From the NCBI GenBank assembly GCA_964436865.1, contig CAYTFK010000007.1, forward strand, positions 1-59,819: a DNA stretch of 59,819 nucleotides. The letters are read 5' to 3'. Position numbers and translations under genes: made by a program. The notes below the pieces were generated by a model. That model was not told the origin of the DNA and made no database searches. It saw only the letters and a list, made by a program, of their open reading frames with translations. Below, piece after piece: positions 17,660 through 26,540 of this stretch (positions are counted from its first letter, which is position 1; every line of letters starts with the position of its first letter). This DNA comes from JAXGPP01 sp964436865. Its GTDB lineage: Bacteria > Planctomycetota > Planctomycetia > Pirellulales > Thermoguttaceae.

Positions 17660-20443
17660 ATGAAAGCGATGCTTGCCATGGTCCCGCGAAGTGCGTGCCG
17701 TCTGATGGTCGTGATTTCGCTGGCGTCGATGTGGTCCGTCCTCGCCGGTGGAGCCTCGCTGGATGTCGACCTGGCCGCCAGTCGTGCCGCACCCGGCGGA
17801 GACGTCCAGTGGTCGGACACGAAAGACTGCTTGCGGTGCGACGTCCAGTCCGAGTCGGCGGGCGCGCAAATCTCGATTGTCCTCCGCGGCCCGCTCCCCT
17901 TGGGCGGCAAAGACCGGTTGGTGCTGGAAGGGCGCGGCGAAGAATCAACCGGACTGGCCCTCCACGTGTCGCGCGTCGCTCTGCTGGGAGTGGATGGGCG
18001 GACGGCCGCGGTCTACGAAGAAGACCTGATGTTCCCACCGGAATGGAACCGCCGCACGCTTCTGCTCGACGACTTCGACCGCCCGCCTCCAGAGACGGTT
18101 CGAGGGGTGGTGCTCTCGCTTTGGGAACCGGGCGAGATCGGCAGGCGTTACACATTGCGGTTGCGGCGCTGCGAGTTTCTCTCGCCCCGGCAGGTGGCAG
18201 ACGAGTTGCGGCCGTCGTCAGAGAACGTTCGGCCCGCTCATGAGGCACCGGCATCCATGGTGGAAGCCAAGGATCGCCGCTGGACGAACCTTGGCCCCGG
18301 CGGGGGCGGATGGTATCGCACAGTGGCCATCTCTCCGCACGACGGCGCCTGCCTGGTGGGGGGCGACGTGGGCGGCGTGTATCGAAGCGATGATCAGTGC
18401 CGTAGCTGGAAGATCGTCAATTCCGGCGTCCCCAATACGTACATCAACGCGTTCGCCTTCCATCCACGCGACCCGCGCCTGGTGTATGCCGGGTCGAACG
18501 GCGGCGTGCTCAGGAGCAACGACGGCGGCGTGACGTGGCAGATCCGTCGCGACGGTTTTCCGCCGCTGGAGACTTTCGGGCTCAGTGCGCCGATTTCGGC
18601 CATCGCCGTCGATCCGAAGCACCCGAATCTCGTCTATGCGGGCGTGGGGCACGAACGCGAGTACGGCCTGCTCCAAGCCGGCACTCGTGGCGGCCGCATC
18701 TACAGGAGTGGTGACGGAGGCGAGACCTGGAAGCCGGTCGATCTGCCCGGTGGCGAATCGGCTCGGCGTCTCTCCGTCTTCAACATCTGCTTCAATCCGC
18801 GCGACACGAGGCACTTGTATGCGTCCACTCCCGGCGGTGTCTTCCAGAGTCGCGACGCGGGCGAGACGTGGCAGCGATTGGGGCAGAACCTGGAGGGCTA
18901 CCTGACGACGTTCCTGACGCTCAAGGCGGACCGGCCCGAGACGATGCTGCTGGCCTACTGCCGCGGCCCGGACGGGCGGGGCGGCGTGCTCAGGAGCACC
19001 GACGTCGGCCAGTCGTGGCAGACATCCAACGCCGGGCTTCCTGAGACAGCCGAAGCATGGCGAATCATCGCCCATCCGCACGACGCAGACACGTACTATC
19101 TCGGCTGGCATCGGCAGTCGGGACTGTTTGTGACCCATGACTGCGGCGCGACGTGGCAGCCGGTCAACCAGTCGGGCAACATCGCTTCAGCGTGGTTCTT
19201 TGTGGGGGAAACCGTCACCGGCATCGACATCGACCCCCGGGACCCCTCGCGACTGGTCTACTGCAACGACATGGACCTCTATCAGACGATTGACGGCGGG
19301 GCAACCTGGAACCAGGTGGCCACCGATCTCGTCCGTCCGGCCACCGCCGATCATCCGGCGGTGTGGCGGGGGCGGGGTTGCGAAATACTCTGCATGAACG
19401 GCCCGCAAGCTTTGGCCGTTGATCCGACCAGACCGCAGACCCTCTACTTCGGCTACATGGACGCTCATTGCTGGAAGAGCGACGATGGCGGCCGGACCTG
19501 TTACCGGCTCACCAACGGCATCGACAGCGGCTATGGGCGGATGGGCTGCGTCGTGCTCGACCCGGCCAATCCGGAGATCGTCTATCTCTCCAAGGGCCGC
19601 AACTACGATCAGCACCGGATCTACAAGAGCGTCGACGGCGGCCGGTCGTTTCACATGGTGGGCCACTCGGGCAGTGGGCTGCCTCCCGGAGCCGTGTTCA
19701 GTATGGCCATCGTTCCGCGGCATCCGCTGCCGGCCAGCACGATCTATGCGGCCGTGGGCGGTTACGGCGTCTATCGCAGCGACGACGGCGGACTCACTTG
19801 GCGAGAGCGATCTGGCGGCCTACCAGCGGACCGACGGTTGTTGAAGCACCTGGTCCTTGACCCGAGCGATTCGCGGCGATTGTTCCTTGCCGCAGTGGTT
19901 CGTTCGCGCGACGCCGGCCAGGGCCAACTCCGCGGCTATATCGCCCGTTCGACCGACGGCGGCGACGAATGGGAACTGGTCAAAACGGGCGTCGAGCCGC
20001 AATGCATCCTGATCGATCCGCTCGACCCGAAAACGATCTACGTGGGAAACCGGAACTTCTCCGGCATCGACTACCCCAACGCCTTCTATCGATCGACCGA
20101 CGGCGGCACCACCTGGACGAGTCTGGAACAGTCGGCGTTCCTCGAGAGTCCGGGTTCCCGAGACGGTGATCGGGGCGTGCGCGTTTATGTAACCAGCCTG
20201 GCGGCCGACCCAAGCCGGCCAGGGACGATCTACGCGGCCTTGCAGGAGGAGGGGTACGACGTGAGCAACGGCCGGGGCGTGCTGGTATCTCGCGACCGGG
20301 GCGACACCTGGGAACCATTTGTCCTCGACGGGTTGACGTGTTACCGCGTCGGGACGCTGATCGTCGATCCTGTTAACCCGTCGCGGCTGTACGCCGGGAC
20401 GGGCGGTAACGGCCTCTTTCGCTTCGGTCCGCCGCCACAATAG
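17660..20443 (+). CDS. Secreted Asp-box (BNR) beta-propeller protein
   Basis: A 927-aa protein from ATG 17660, where a signal peptide starts (MKAMLAMVPRSACRLMVVIS, cleavage near Ala-Gly-Gly). Residues about 30-165 form a beta-rich domain of jelly-roll type. From about residue 190 to the end I count 13 Asp-box motifs of the S/T-x-D-x-G-x-x-W type, such as 'VYRSDDQCRSW', 'VLRSNDGGVTW', 'FYRSTDGGTTW' and 'VLVSRDRGDTW'. They are spaced 50-70 residues apart, implying one or two multi-bladed sortilin/VPS10-like propellers. The sialidase catalytic residues are not recognisable, so a binding role or another glycosidase role is more likely. It is divergently transcribed from the GYF-domain gene. Confidence 0.85.
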   Translation: MKAMLAMVPRSACRLMVVISLASMWSVLAGGASLDVDLAASRAAPGGDVQWSDTKDCLRCDVQSESAGAQISIVLRGPLPLGGKDRLVLEGRGEESTGLALHVSRVALLGVDGRTAAVYEEDLMFPPEWNRRTLLLDDFDRPPPETVRGVVLSLWEPGEIGRRYTLRLRRCEFLSPRQVADELRPSSENVRPAHEAPASMVEAKDRRWTNLGPGGGGWYRTVAISPHDGACLVGGDVGGVYRSDDQCRSWKIVNSGVPNTYINAFAFHPRDPRLVYAGSNGGVLRSNDGGVTWQIRRDGFPPLETFGLSAPISAIAVDPKHPNLVYAGVGHEREYGLLQAGTRGGRIYRSGDGGETWKPVDLPGGESARRLSVFNICFNPRDTRHLYASTPGGVFQSRDAGETWQRLGQNLEGYLTTFLTLKADRPETMLLAYCRGPDGRGGVLRSTDVGQSWQTSNAGLPETAEAWRIIAHPHDADTYYLGWHRQSGLFVTHDCGATWQPVNQSGNIASAWFFVGETVTGIDIDPRDPSRLVYCNDMDLYQTIDGGATWNQVATDLVRPATADHPAVWRGRGCEILCMNGPQALAVDPTRPQTLYFGYMDAHCWKSDDGGRTCYRLTNGIDSGYGRMGCVVLDPANPEIVYLSKGRNYDQHRIYKSVDGGRSFHMVGHSGSGLPPGAVFSMAIVPRHPLPASTIYAAVGGYGVYRSDDGGLTWRERSGGLPADRRLLKHLVLDPSDSRRLFLAAVVRSRDAGQGQLRGYIARSTDGGDEWELVKTGVEPQCILIDPLDPKTIYVGNRNFSGIDYPNAFYRSTDGGTTWTSLEQSAFLESPGSRDGDRGVRVYVTSLAADPSRPGTIYAALQEEGYDVSNGRGVLVSRDRGDTWEPFVLDGLTCYRVGTLIVDPVNPSRLYAGTGGNGLFRFGPPPQ

Positions 20444-20537
20444 GCGGGCGGCTTTCGGCAGCGGCCGGTGCACTGAAAGGAGGGCTTCTCTGCCCGGCTA
20501 CAATTGCTTTGCAATCCCCCGCCTCAGGAGGCCCGCC

Positions 20538-21521
20538 ATGAAACGCCGCGATTTTCTCGCCACCGTCGCCGCCACGGGAGCCTTGTCGGCACTCGATCCC
20601 GGCTATCTCGCCGCCAAGGAGAAGCTGGCCGCCGGGCAGGCGCCCACCCAATCCGTCCCGCGTCGCCCCTACGGGCGTGCGAAAGAGGAACTCTCGATCA
20701 TCGGCTTCGGCGGCATCACGGTGAAAGACGTGACTCCGGAAGAGGCCGCCCGGTTCGTGGCCGAGGCCGTCGATCAGGGGATCAACTACTTTGACGTCGC
20801 CCCGACCTACGGCAACGCCCAGGAACGGCTTGGTCCGGCGCTGAAGCCCCATCGGGAGAAGTGCTTCCTGGCCTGCAAGACGACCGAGCGGGACGCGGCC
20901 GGTTCGGCCAGGGAACTCGACGAGTCGCTCAGGCTCCTCCAGACCGACCATGTCGATCTCTACCAACTGCACGCAATCACCACGCTCGAAGACGTTGAAC
21001 GCGCCTTCGCCAAGGGCGGGGCGATGGAGACCTTTGAGAAGGCCAGAAGAGACGGCAAGACGCGTTACCTTGGATTCTCGGCCCACAGCGAGGAAGCCGC
21101 TCATGCGGCCCTGGACCGGTTTGATTTTGACTCGGTCCTCTTTCCCTTCGGGTTCCCCACCTGGATCAAGGCGGAATTCGGCCCCTCGGTCCACCAGCGA
21201 GCCAAGGAAGCGGGCAAAGGCATTCTGGCGCTCAAGGCCATGGCGCACCAGAAATGGCCCGCCAGCACGGATCGAAAGTCGCGCCGCTGGAACAAGGCCT
21301 GGTACGAGCCCTTCGACGAAGTTGACAAGGTTGCCTTGGGGCTGCGCTTCACGCTGCACCTGCCGGTGACGGCAATGATCCCACCCGGTCACTGGGAACT
21401 GTTCCAGATGGCCGTCCGGCTTGCTCAGTCCGGAGCGCTGACTCCACTGAACGAAAACGAACGAATTACCATTGAGCAAATCGCTCGCCAGTCCGAGCCG
21501 ATCTTCATCCGACACGCATAG
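20538..21521 (+). CDS. Tat-exported aldo/keto reductase
   Basis: A 327-aa (alpha/beta)8 oxidoreductase. The N-terminus 'KRRDFLATVAATGAL' is a twin-arginine signal, so the enzyme is likely exported folded with its NADP cofactor. The catalytic tetrad is visible: Asp and Tyr in 'NYFDVAPTYG', Lys in 'FLACKTT', and His in 'YQLHAI'. AGGAGG lies 7 bases before the ATG. The substrate is unknown. Exported aldo/keto reductases of this subfamily are common in planctomycetes. It is followed after 46 bp by glutathione peroxidase. Confidence 0.9.
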   Translation: MKRRDFLATVAATGALSALDPGYLAAKEKLAAGQAPTQSVPRRPYGRAKEELSIIGFGGITVKDVTPEEAARFVAEAVDQGINYFDVAPTYGNAQERLGPALKPHREKCFLACKTTERDAAGSARELDESLRLLQTDHVDLYQLHAITTLEDVERAFAKGGAMETFEKARRDGKTRYLGFSAHSEEAAHAALDRFDFDSVLFPFGFPTWIKAEFGPSVHQRAKEAGKGILALKAMAHQKWPASTDRKSRRWNKAWYEPFDEVDKVALGLRFTLHLPVTAMIPPGHWELFQMAVRLAQSGALTPLNENERITIEQIARQSEPIFIRHA

Positions 21522-21567
21522 TCGCGCTATCAACTTCGCACCGACACCCTTTGTGGAGACGTGTTTC

Positions 21568-22149
21568 ATGTTTCGAACATCCGTCGCAGCAGCAACTGTC
21601 ATTCTGGCTGGCTTGTCCGCCTCACTCCAAGCTGCCGAGAAGTCGGCCGACAAGACGCCTGCCGCACTCGATTTCACGATGAAGTCTCTGGATGGCAAGG
21701 AGGTCGATCTCGGCAAGTACCAGGGGCAAGTCGTGATGGTGGTCAATGTCGCAAGCAAGTGCGGCCTGACTCCCCAGTACGAGCAACTTCAGGCATTGCA
21801 CGAGAAATACGGATCCCAAGGTCTGGCGATCCTCGCATTCCCCTGCAATCAATTCGCAGGGCAGGAGCCGGGCACAGCACAAGAGATCCAGCAGTTCTGC
21901 CGGGTAAACTACGGGGTGACTTTCCCGCTGTTCGCCAAGATCGAAGTCAATGGCGAAGACGCCGCACCGCTCTACAAACACCTCACGGCCCTAGACACCG
22001 AACCCAAGGGGCCGGGCAAGATCGACTGGAATTTCGAAAAGTTCATTATCGGCCGCAACGGCGAGGTGGTCGCCCGCTTTGCTCCACGTACGAAGCCCGA
22101 TGCGCCCGAGGTAATCAAGGTGATCGAGGCCGAACTGGCCAAGAAGTAG
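21568..22149 (+). CDS. Exported glutathione peroxidase family protein
   Basis: A 193-aa protein with a signal peptide (FRTSVAAATVILAGLSASLQA). The peroxidatic Cys is C65 in 'NVASKCGLT', where animal enzymes have selenocysteine. The remaining catalytic residues are Gln95 ('FPCNQF') and Trp154/Asn155 ('KIDWNF'). It would reduce hydrogen or lipid peroxides in the periplasm, probably with thioredoxin-like donors. The longer start at 21472 overlaps the upstream gene and lacks a ribosome site. It begins a run of antioxidant and lipid genes. Confidence 0.94.
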   Translation: MFRTSVAAATVILAGLSASLQAAEKSADKTPAALDFTMKSLDGKEVDLGKYQGQVVMVVNVASKCGLTPQYEQLQALHEKYGSQGLAILAFPCNQFAGQEPGTAQEIQQFCRVNYGVTFPLFAKIEVNGEDAAPLYKHLTALDTEPKGPGKIDWNFEKFIIGRNGEVVARFAPRTKPDAPEVIKVIEAELAKK

Positions 22150-22156
22150 CTCGACA

Positions 22157-22636
22157 ATGAGCCTGGCGAAGCAGACTGTTGGGCTGGTAGTCCTACTGGC
22201 CGTATGCCTCGGAGCGGCGGCGCTGGGCAGCGCTGCGACCGTTCCTCGTATCGATGAATGGTACGCCGCGCTGGACAAGCCGTCGTGGACGCCGCCGAGT
22301 TGGGTCTTCGGCCCCGTTTGGACCGTGCTCTATATCGCCATGGCGGTGGCCGCCTGGCTGGTCTGGCGGCAACGAGAAACGGGCGGTGTCCGCGTGCCGC
22401 TGCTGTTGTTTGCGGTGCAACTGGCGCTTAATATGGCGTGGTCGTGGCTGTTCTTCGGGCTCAAGAGTCCAGCACTGGGGTTTGCCGATATCGTCTTGCT
22501 GTGGATCGCCATTGCAGCCACCCTCGTGGCGTTTTGGGGACGCTCGAGGGTGGCCGGTCTTTTGTTGGCGCCCTATCTGGCGTGGGTCACATTTGCAGCC
22601 GCGCTCAATTACTCGATCTGGCAGTTGAATGCCTGA
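22157..22636 (+). CDS. tspO: TspO/MBR family membrane protein
   Basis: A 159-aa protein with five hydrophobic helices and the family signature 'WYAALDKPSWTPPSWVFGPVWTVLY' region (residues about 34-58; the motif is longer than shown elsewhere). It is rich in conserved Trp, and 'NMAWSWLFFGL' marks helix 3. TspO proteins bind porphyrins and sterol-like lipids and are linked to oxidative and photo-oxidative stress regulation. It starts 7 bp after the glutathione peroxidase stop, so the two are co-transcribed. Confidence 0.95.
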   Translation: MSLAKQTVGLVVLLAVCLGAAALGSAATVPRIDEWYAALDKPSWTPPSWVFGPVWTVLYIAMAVAAWLVWRQRETGGVRVPLLLFAVQLALNMAWSWLFFGLKSPALGFADIVLLWIAIAATLVAFWGRSRVAGLLLAPYLAWVTFAAALNYSIWQLNA

Positions 22637-22751
22637 TTGCCGATTGCGTCTTTGACGTGTGCCGCGTTCGGACCAGCGCACGGCAATACCGGTGCAGCGC
22701 AGCCGCGTGCTTTGCTTCGGCACGAAACCTCAGCAACTTTGAAGGCCATCG

Positions 22752-22949
22752 ATGGGCGACCCTGAATACTGTGAGAGCAAGTGCCCGATCTGCACCCGAG
22801 CCAGACAAGGGAACCGCCTGGCCCAGTTCTTTCAACGGTTGGAGATGCTGGTGACCCTGGGGGGCTGTCCCCACGGGCGAGCGAGGCAGAAGAAATACGG
22901 GGTCCGGCCCAACGAGCCGATTTCGCCGCAAACGCCAGACGCCCATTGA
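22752..22949 (+). CDS. Small Cys-containing conserved-looking protein
   Basis: A 65-aa basic protein. It has a Cys cluster at the start ('CESKCPICTRARQGNRLA', C7, C11, C14) and a fourth Cys in 'LGGCPHGRARQKKYG'. The Cx3Cx2C arrangement plus one later Cys suggests a small metal-binding fold. GAAGG lies about 8 bases before the ATG. Codon phase and amino-acid composition look like real protein, unlike neighbouring shadows. I recall similar small 'GGCPWGRARQ'-type proteins in planctomycetes but cannot verify that here. It lies between tspO and the tRNA gene. Confidence 0.6.
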   Translation: MGDPEYCESKCPICTRARQGNRLAQFFQRLEMLVTLGGCPHGRARQKKYGVRPNEPISPQTPDAH

Positions 22950-22969
22950 TTCCGGCTGGATGCCGCAAG

Positions 22970-23043
<74 letters not shown>

Positions 23044-23300
23044 AAGTGTCTGCGAAATCGTGCTTTATGTCGCCGTCTATGCGAGCAAGCCGCAACGCGT
23101 TGACAGCGTTTGTGCGCCTTCGAGGACCATTCTAGCATGAAGCTGCGTGAAAGGCCCGCGATGCGTTGAATGCCCGAGTCTACCACCTTGCGATGACAGA
23201 GGCCAGATAGTCTCTGTCATGACAGCAGCCTGGCGGCTCCACGTGTTGCGAGTGGCGGGGATCGGGGGGGCGGTGCGAAGAATGCGCTGCGAGGTCGGTT

Positions 23301-24746
23301 ATGTCAGGCGAAGCGCCCCTCATTCTTCTGACTGGCGGGACAGGCTATATCGGCGGCCGCCTGCTCTCATTGCTCGAGCGGCGAGGTTTTCGGCTTCGTT
23401 GCCTCGCCCGGCACCCTGAGTCCCTCCGTGGACGAGTCTCCACTGCCACGGAGGTGGTTGCGGGGGATGTGCTCGACCCGGAATCGCTAGCGGCCGTCTT
23501 CGAGAGCGTCGATACGGCGTACTACCTGATCCATTCGATGGGCAGCGGGCGAGATTTCGAGCGCAACGATCGGCAGGCGGCCGCCAACTTTGCGACGGCG
23601 GCCAAAGCAGCCGGAGTTCGCCGGATCATCTACCTGGGAGGTCTCGGCAATCCGCGGCACGGACTCTCCGATCACCTGCGAAGCCGGCAGGAAACCGGCG
23701 AGGTGCTGCGCGCCTCGGGGGTGCAGGTGATCGAATTCCGCGCATCAATCATCATCGGCTCGGGCAGCCTCTCGTTCGAGTTGATCCGATCGCTGGTCGA
23801 ACGGCTTCCGCTAATGGTCTGCCCGAAATGGGTGGCGACGCCAGCGCAGCCGATCGCTGTTGAAGACGTGCTCGAATACCTGGTCGCCGCGTTGGATCTG
23901 GCGGACGAGAAGAGCCGCACATTTGAGATCGGCGGCCCGGATCAAGTCTGCTACGGCGACATCATGCGCGAGTACGCCCGGCAGCGCGGGCTTACCCGTG
24001 CGATGATTCCCGTACCCGTCCTCACCCCTTACCTTTCAAGCTTGTGGCTGGGGCTCGTGACGCCGGTTTACGCGCGGATCGGGCGGAAGCTGGTGGAGGG
24101 CCTGCGGAACCCGACCGTGGTTGAAGATCCCGCAGCGCTGGAAGCATTTCCGATCCGTCCCCGCGGCCTTAAAGACGCGATCGCGCGGGCGATGTTGAAC
24201 GAAGATCGCGAGTTCGCCGAGACCCGTTGGGCCGACGCGCTGTCTTCCGGCAGCCATGCGCCAACGTGGGGCGGTGTGCGATTCGGCTCTCGCATCGTCG
24301 ACTCGCGAACCGCCACGGTCGACGTGCCCGCCCAAGCGGCGTTCGCGCCGATCCAGCGTATCGGCGGCCAGACCGGCTGGTACTACGGGAACTGGCTGTG
24401 GCAGATTCGCGGCCTGCTCGACTTGCTGGTCGGGGGGGTCGGATTGCGGCGGGGCCGTCGCGACGCGGTCGATCTTCGCGTGGGAGATGCCGTAGACTTC
24501 TGGCGGGTCGAATCGTTCGAGCCCGATCGCCTGCTGCGACTCCAGGCGGAAATGAAGTTGCCGGGCCGCGCATGGCTCGAGTTCGAGGTCTCCCGCCAGG
24601 ACGGCGAGTCGGTTATCCGCCAGACGGCGATCTTTGATCCGGTTGGGCTGCCGGGCCTCGTCTACTGGTACGGCCTGTATCTCGTGCATCGGTTCGTGTT
24701 CTCGGGTATGCTGAACGGCATCGTGCGTGCCGCGCGAAGGAAATGA
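23301..24746 (+). CDS. SDR/NmrA-type NAD(P)-binding protein with DUF2867 domain
   Basis: A 481-aa protein. The N-terminal Rossmann fold is an atypical short-chain dehydrogenase ('LLTGGTGYIGGRLLSLL', residues 9-25). It resembles NAD(P)H-binding NmrA/complex-I-assembly-like proteins, with 'AGVRRIIYLGGLG' and 'RASIIIGSGSLSFE'. The C-terminal part from about residue 300 matches DUF2867 ('TGWYYGNWLWQIRGLLDLLVGG', 'GRAWLEFEV'). GAGG lies 6 bases before the ATG. It is followed after 3 bp by the peroxiredoxin gene and forms an operon with it and probably with the lipid genes. The substrate is unknown. Confidence 0.9.
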   Translation: MSGEAPLILLTGGTGYIGGRLLSLLERRGFRLRCLARHPESLRGRVSTATEVVAGDVLDPESLAAVFESVDTAYYLIHSMGSGRDFERNDRQAAANFATAAKAAGVRRIIYLGGLGNPRHGLSDHLRSRQETGEVLRASGVQVIEFRASIIIGSGSLSFELIRSLVERLPLMVCPKWVATPAQPIAVEDVLEYLVAALDLADEKSRTFEIGGPDQVCYGDIMREYARQRGLTRAMIPVPVLTPYLSSLWLGLVTPVYARIGRKLVEGLRNPTVVEDPAALEAFPIRPRGLKDAIARAMLNEDREFAETRWADALSSGSHAPTWGGVRFGSRIVDSRTATVDVPAQAAFAPIQRIGGQTGWYYGNWLWQIRGLLDLLVGGVGLRRGRRDAVDLRVGDAVDFWRVESFEPDRLLRLQAEMKLPGRAWLEFEVSRQDGESVIRQTAIFDPVGLPGLVYWYGLYLVHRFVFSGMLNGIVRAARRK

Positions 24747-24749
24747 AAT

Positions 24750-25214
24750 ATGGCTTCCATTGGCGTTGGAGACCGGGCCCCCGACTTCTCCTTGCCGTCC
24801 CAGACCGGTGAAGCGGTCCGCTTGTCCGATTTTCTCGGCCACAAGGCGGTCGTGCTCTTCTTCTATCCCAAAGACGGAACGGCGGTCTGCACCAAGGAAG
24901 CGTGCAGCTTCCGCGACGCCTACGAAGATTTTGTCCAAGCCGGGGCCGTGGTGATCGGCGTCAGTTCCGATTCGGCAAAGAAGCACCAGGCTTTTGCCAG
25001 CGGCCACCGGTTGCCGTTCCTGCTCCTGTCCGACGCCGGCGGCGAGCTGCGAAAAGCTTTTGGCGTGCCGCGGACGCTGGGCTTCCTGCCCGGCCGCGTT
25101 ACTTACGTGATCGACAAAGACGGGGTTGTCCGGCACATGTTCAATTCACAGTTTGCTGCCGATCGCCACGTCAGCGAGGCGCTGGCGGTAGTCCGGCAAC
25201 TGGCTGGAAGTTGA
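24750..25214 (+). CDS. bcp: Thiol peroxidase / peroxiredoxin, BCP (PrxQ) family
   Basis: A 154-aa cytoplasmic peroxiredoxin. The active-site segment 'FYPKDGTAVCTKEACSF' has the peroxidatic Cys in TAVC and the putative resolving Cys five residues later, as in BCP enzymes. The Prx-wide Arg lies in 'GRVTYVID'-like sequence near the C-terminus. It reduces hydrogen peroxide and lipid hydroperoxides with thioredoxin. The ribosome site lies within the end of the upstream gene (GAAGGAA), showing coupling to the SDR gene. Confidence 0.95.
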   Translation: MASIGVGDRAPDFSLPSQTGEAVRLSDFLGHKAVVLFFYPKDGTAVCTKEACSFRDAYEDFVQAGAVVIGVSSDSAKKHQAFASGHRLPFLLLSDAGGELRKAFGVPRTLGFLPGRVTYVIDKDGVVRHMFNSQFAADRHVSEALAVVRQLAGS

Positions 25215-25247
25215 ATCGCCACGTCTCGGGGCTGCGGTGGAGTCGAT

Positions 25248-26540
25248 ATGAAGATTGCCATCATCGGTTCCGGGATCAGCGGCCTGGTGGCTGCCCGCCT
25301 GCTCGTCGCCGATCACGATATTCACGTGTTCGAGGCCAATAGCTACGCGGGCGGGCACACAAACACGGTGTCTTTCACGGCGTTCGGACGTCAGTACGCG
25401 GCCGACACGGGTTTCATGGTCTGCAACGACCGTACGTATCCCAACTTCCTCGCCTTGCTGCGGATGCTCGAAGTCCCCACACGCTACAGCGACATGAGCT
25501 TCAGCGTCCGCTGCGACAAGTCTGGCATGGAATACCAGGGAAGCTCCCTGAACGGCTTGTTCGCCCAGCGCCGGAATCTCTTCCGGCCGGCCTTCTACCG
25601 GATGCTGCTCGATGTGCTGCGTTTCAATCGGCAGTCGCTCGAGCTGTTGCAGGGCAACGACAACGAACTGGAGCTGGGACAGTACCTCGAGCGCAACGGG
25701 TACGGCCGGGAGTTCATCGAGCACTACCTGGTTCCAATGGGAGCGGCGATCTGGTCGGCCCCGCCCGAGCGGTTCCGGCAGTTCCCGGCGCGATTCATCG
25801 TCAATTTCTTCAACAACCATGGATTGCTGACGGTCCGCGGCCATCCCCGCTGGAAAACGGTTCAAGGGGGCGCGGCGCGGTATGTCCAGGCGATCACCCG
25901 TCCGTTTGCCGATCGAATCCGCTTGAATTGCCGCGTCGTGGCGGTGCGGCGCTATCCGGAACACGTGTCGGTAGCGTGGGACCGCGGCGGTACGGAGGAC
26001 TTCGACGCCGTGGTCCTGGCGGCCCACTCCGACGAGTCGCTGGCCATGCTGGCTGACGCCAGCGAGGCGGAACGGGATATCCTGGGAGCGATCGCCTACC
26101 AACGGAACGAAACGGTATTGCACACCGATGCGCGGCAACTGCCCCGGCGCCGGCGGGCCTGGGCCTCGTGGAACTATCGGATACCGCGCGAAGACGGGCA
26201 ACCGGTCGTGCTGACTTACAACCTCAATCGGTTGCAGGGGCACGTGTCCCCCGACCCGATTTGCGTCACGCTGAATGGCACGCCCGGGCTCGACAAGACG
26301 AAGATCTTGCGCGAAATCGAATACCACCACCCGATCTACAGCCGTGAGGCGCTCGCGGCGCAACAGCGATTTCAGGAAATCAACGGCAAGAACCGCACCT
26401 ATTTCTGCGGCGCCTACTGGGGACACGGGTTTCACGAGGATGGGGTCAACAGCGCTCTGGCCATCGGCCAGTGTTTCGGAAAGCAGTTGGAATCATGCGC
26501 AGTTGCCTTTACCAGGGCTACGTCCAGCATCGACGGCTGA
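25248..26540 (+). CDS. FAD-dependent amine-oxidase-type oxidoreductase of the CFA/DUF1365 cluster
   Basis: A 430-aa flavoprotein. The FAD-binding dinucleotide fold is 'IAIIGSGISGLVAARLL' (residues 3-19), and 'NSYAGGHTNTV' (about 36-46) is the phosphate/GGHT motif typical of this cluster. The C-terminal FAD motif lies in 'YFCGAYWGHGFHEDGVNSAL'. Enzymes of this subfamily sit next to DUF1365 and cyclopropane-synthase-like genes and are thought to act in fatty-acyl-chain modification. GGTGGAG lies 6 bases before the ATG. Its 3' end overlaps the DUF1365 start, indicating a coupled operon. Confidence 0.93.
   Translation: MKIAIIGSGISGLVAARLLVADHDIHVFEANSYAGGHTNTVSFTAFGRQYAADTGFMVCNDRTYPNFLALLRMLEVPTRYSDMSFSVRCDKSGMEYQGSSLNGLFAQRRNLFRPAFYRMLLDVLRFNRQSLELLQGNDNELELGQYLERNGYGREFIEHYLVPMGAAIWSAPPERFRQFPARFIVNFFNNHGLLTVRGHPRWKTVQGGAARYVQAITRPFADRIRLNCRVVAVRRYPEHVSVAWDRGGTEDFDAVVLAAHSDESLAMLADASEAERDILGAIAYQRNETVLHTDARQLPRRRRAWASWNYRIPREDGQPVVLTYNLNRLQGHVSPDPICVTLNGTPGLDKTKILREIEYHHPIYSREALAAQQRFQEINGKNRTYFCGAYWGHGFHEDGVNSALAIGQCFGKQLESCAVAFTRATSSIDG

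Noticed and set aside
20499..20504. TACAAT as -10 element for the aldo/keto reductase gene
   Set aside because: No acceptable -35 element lies 16-18 bp upstream.
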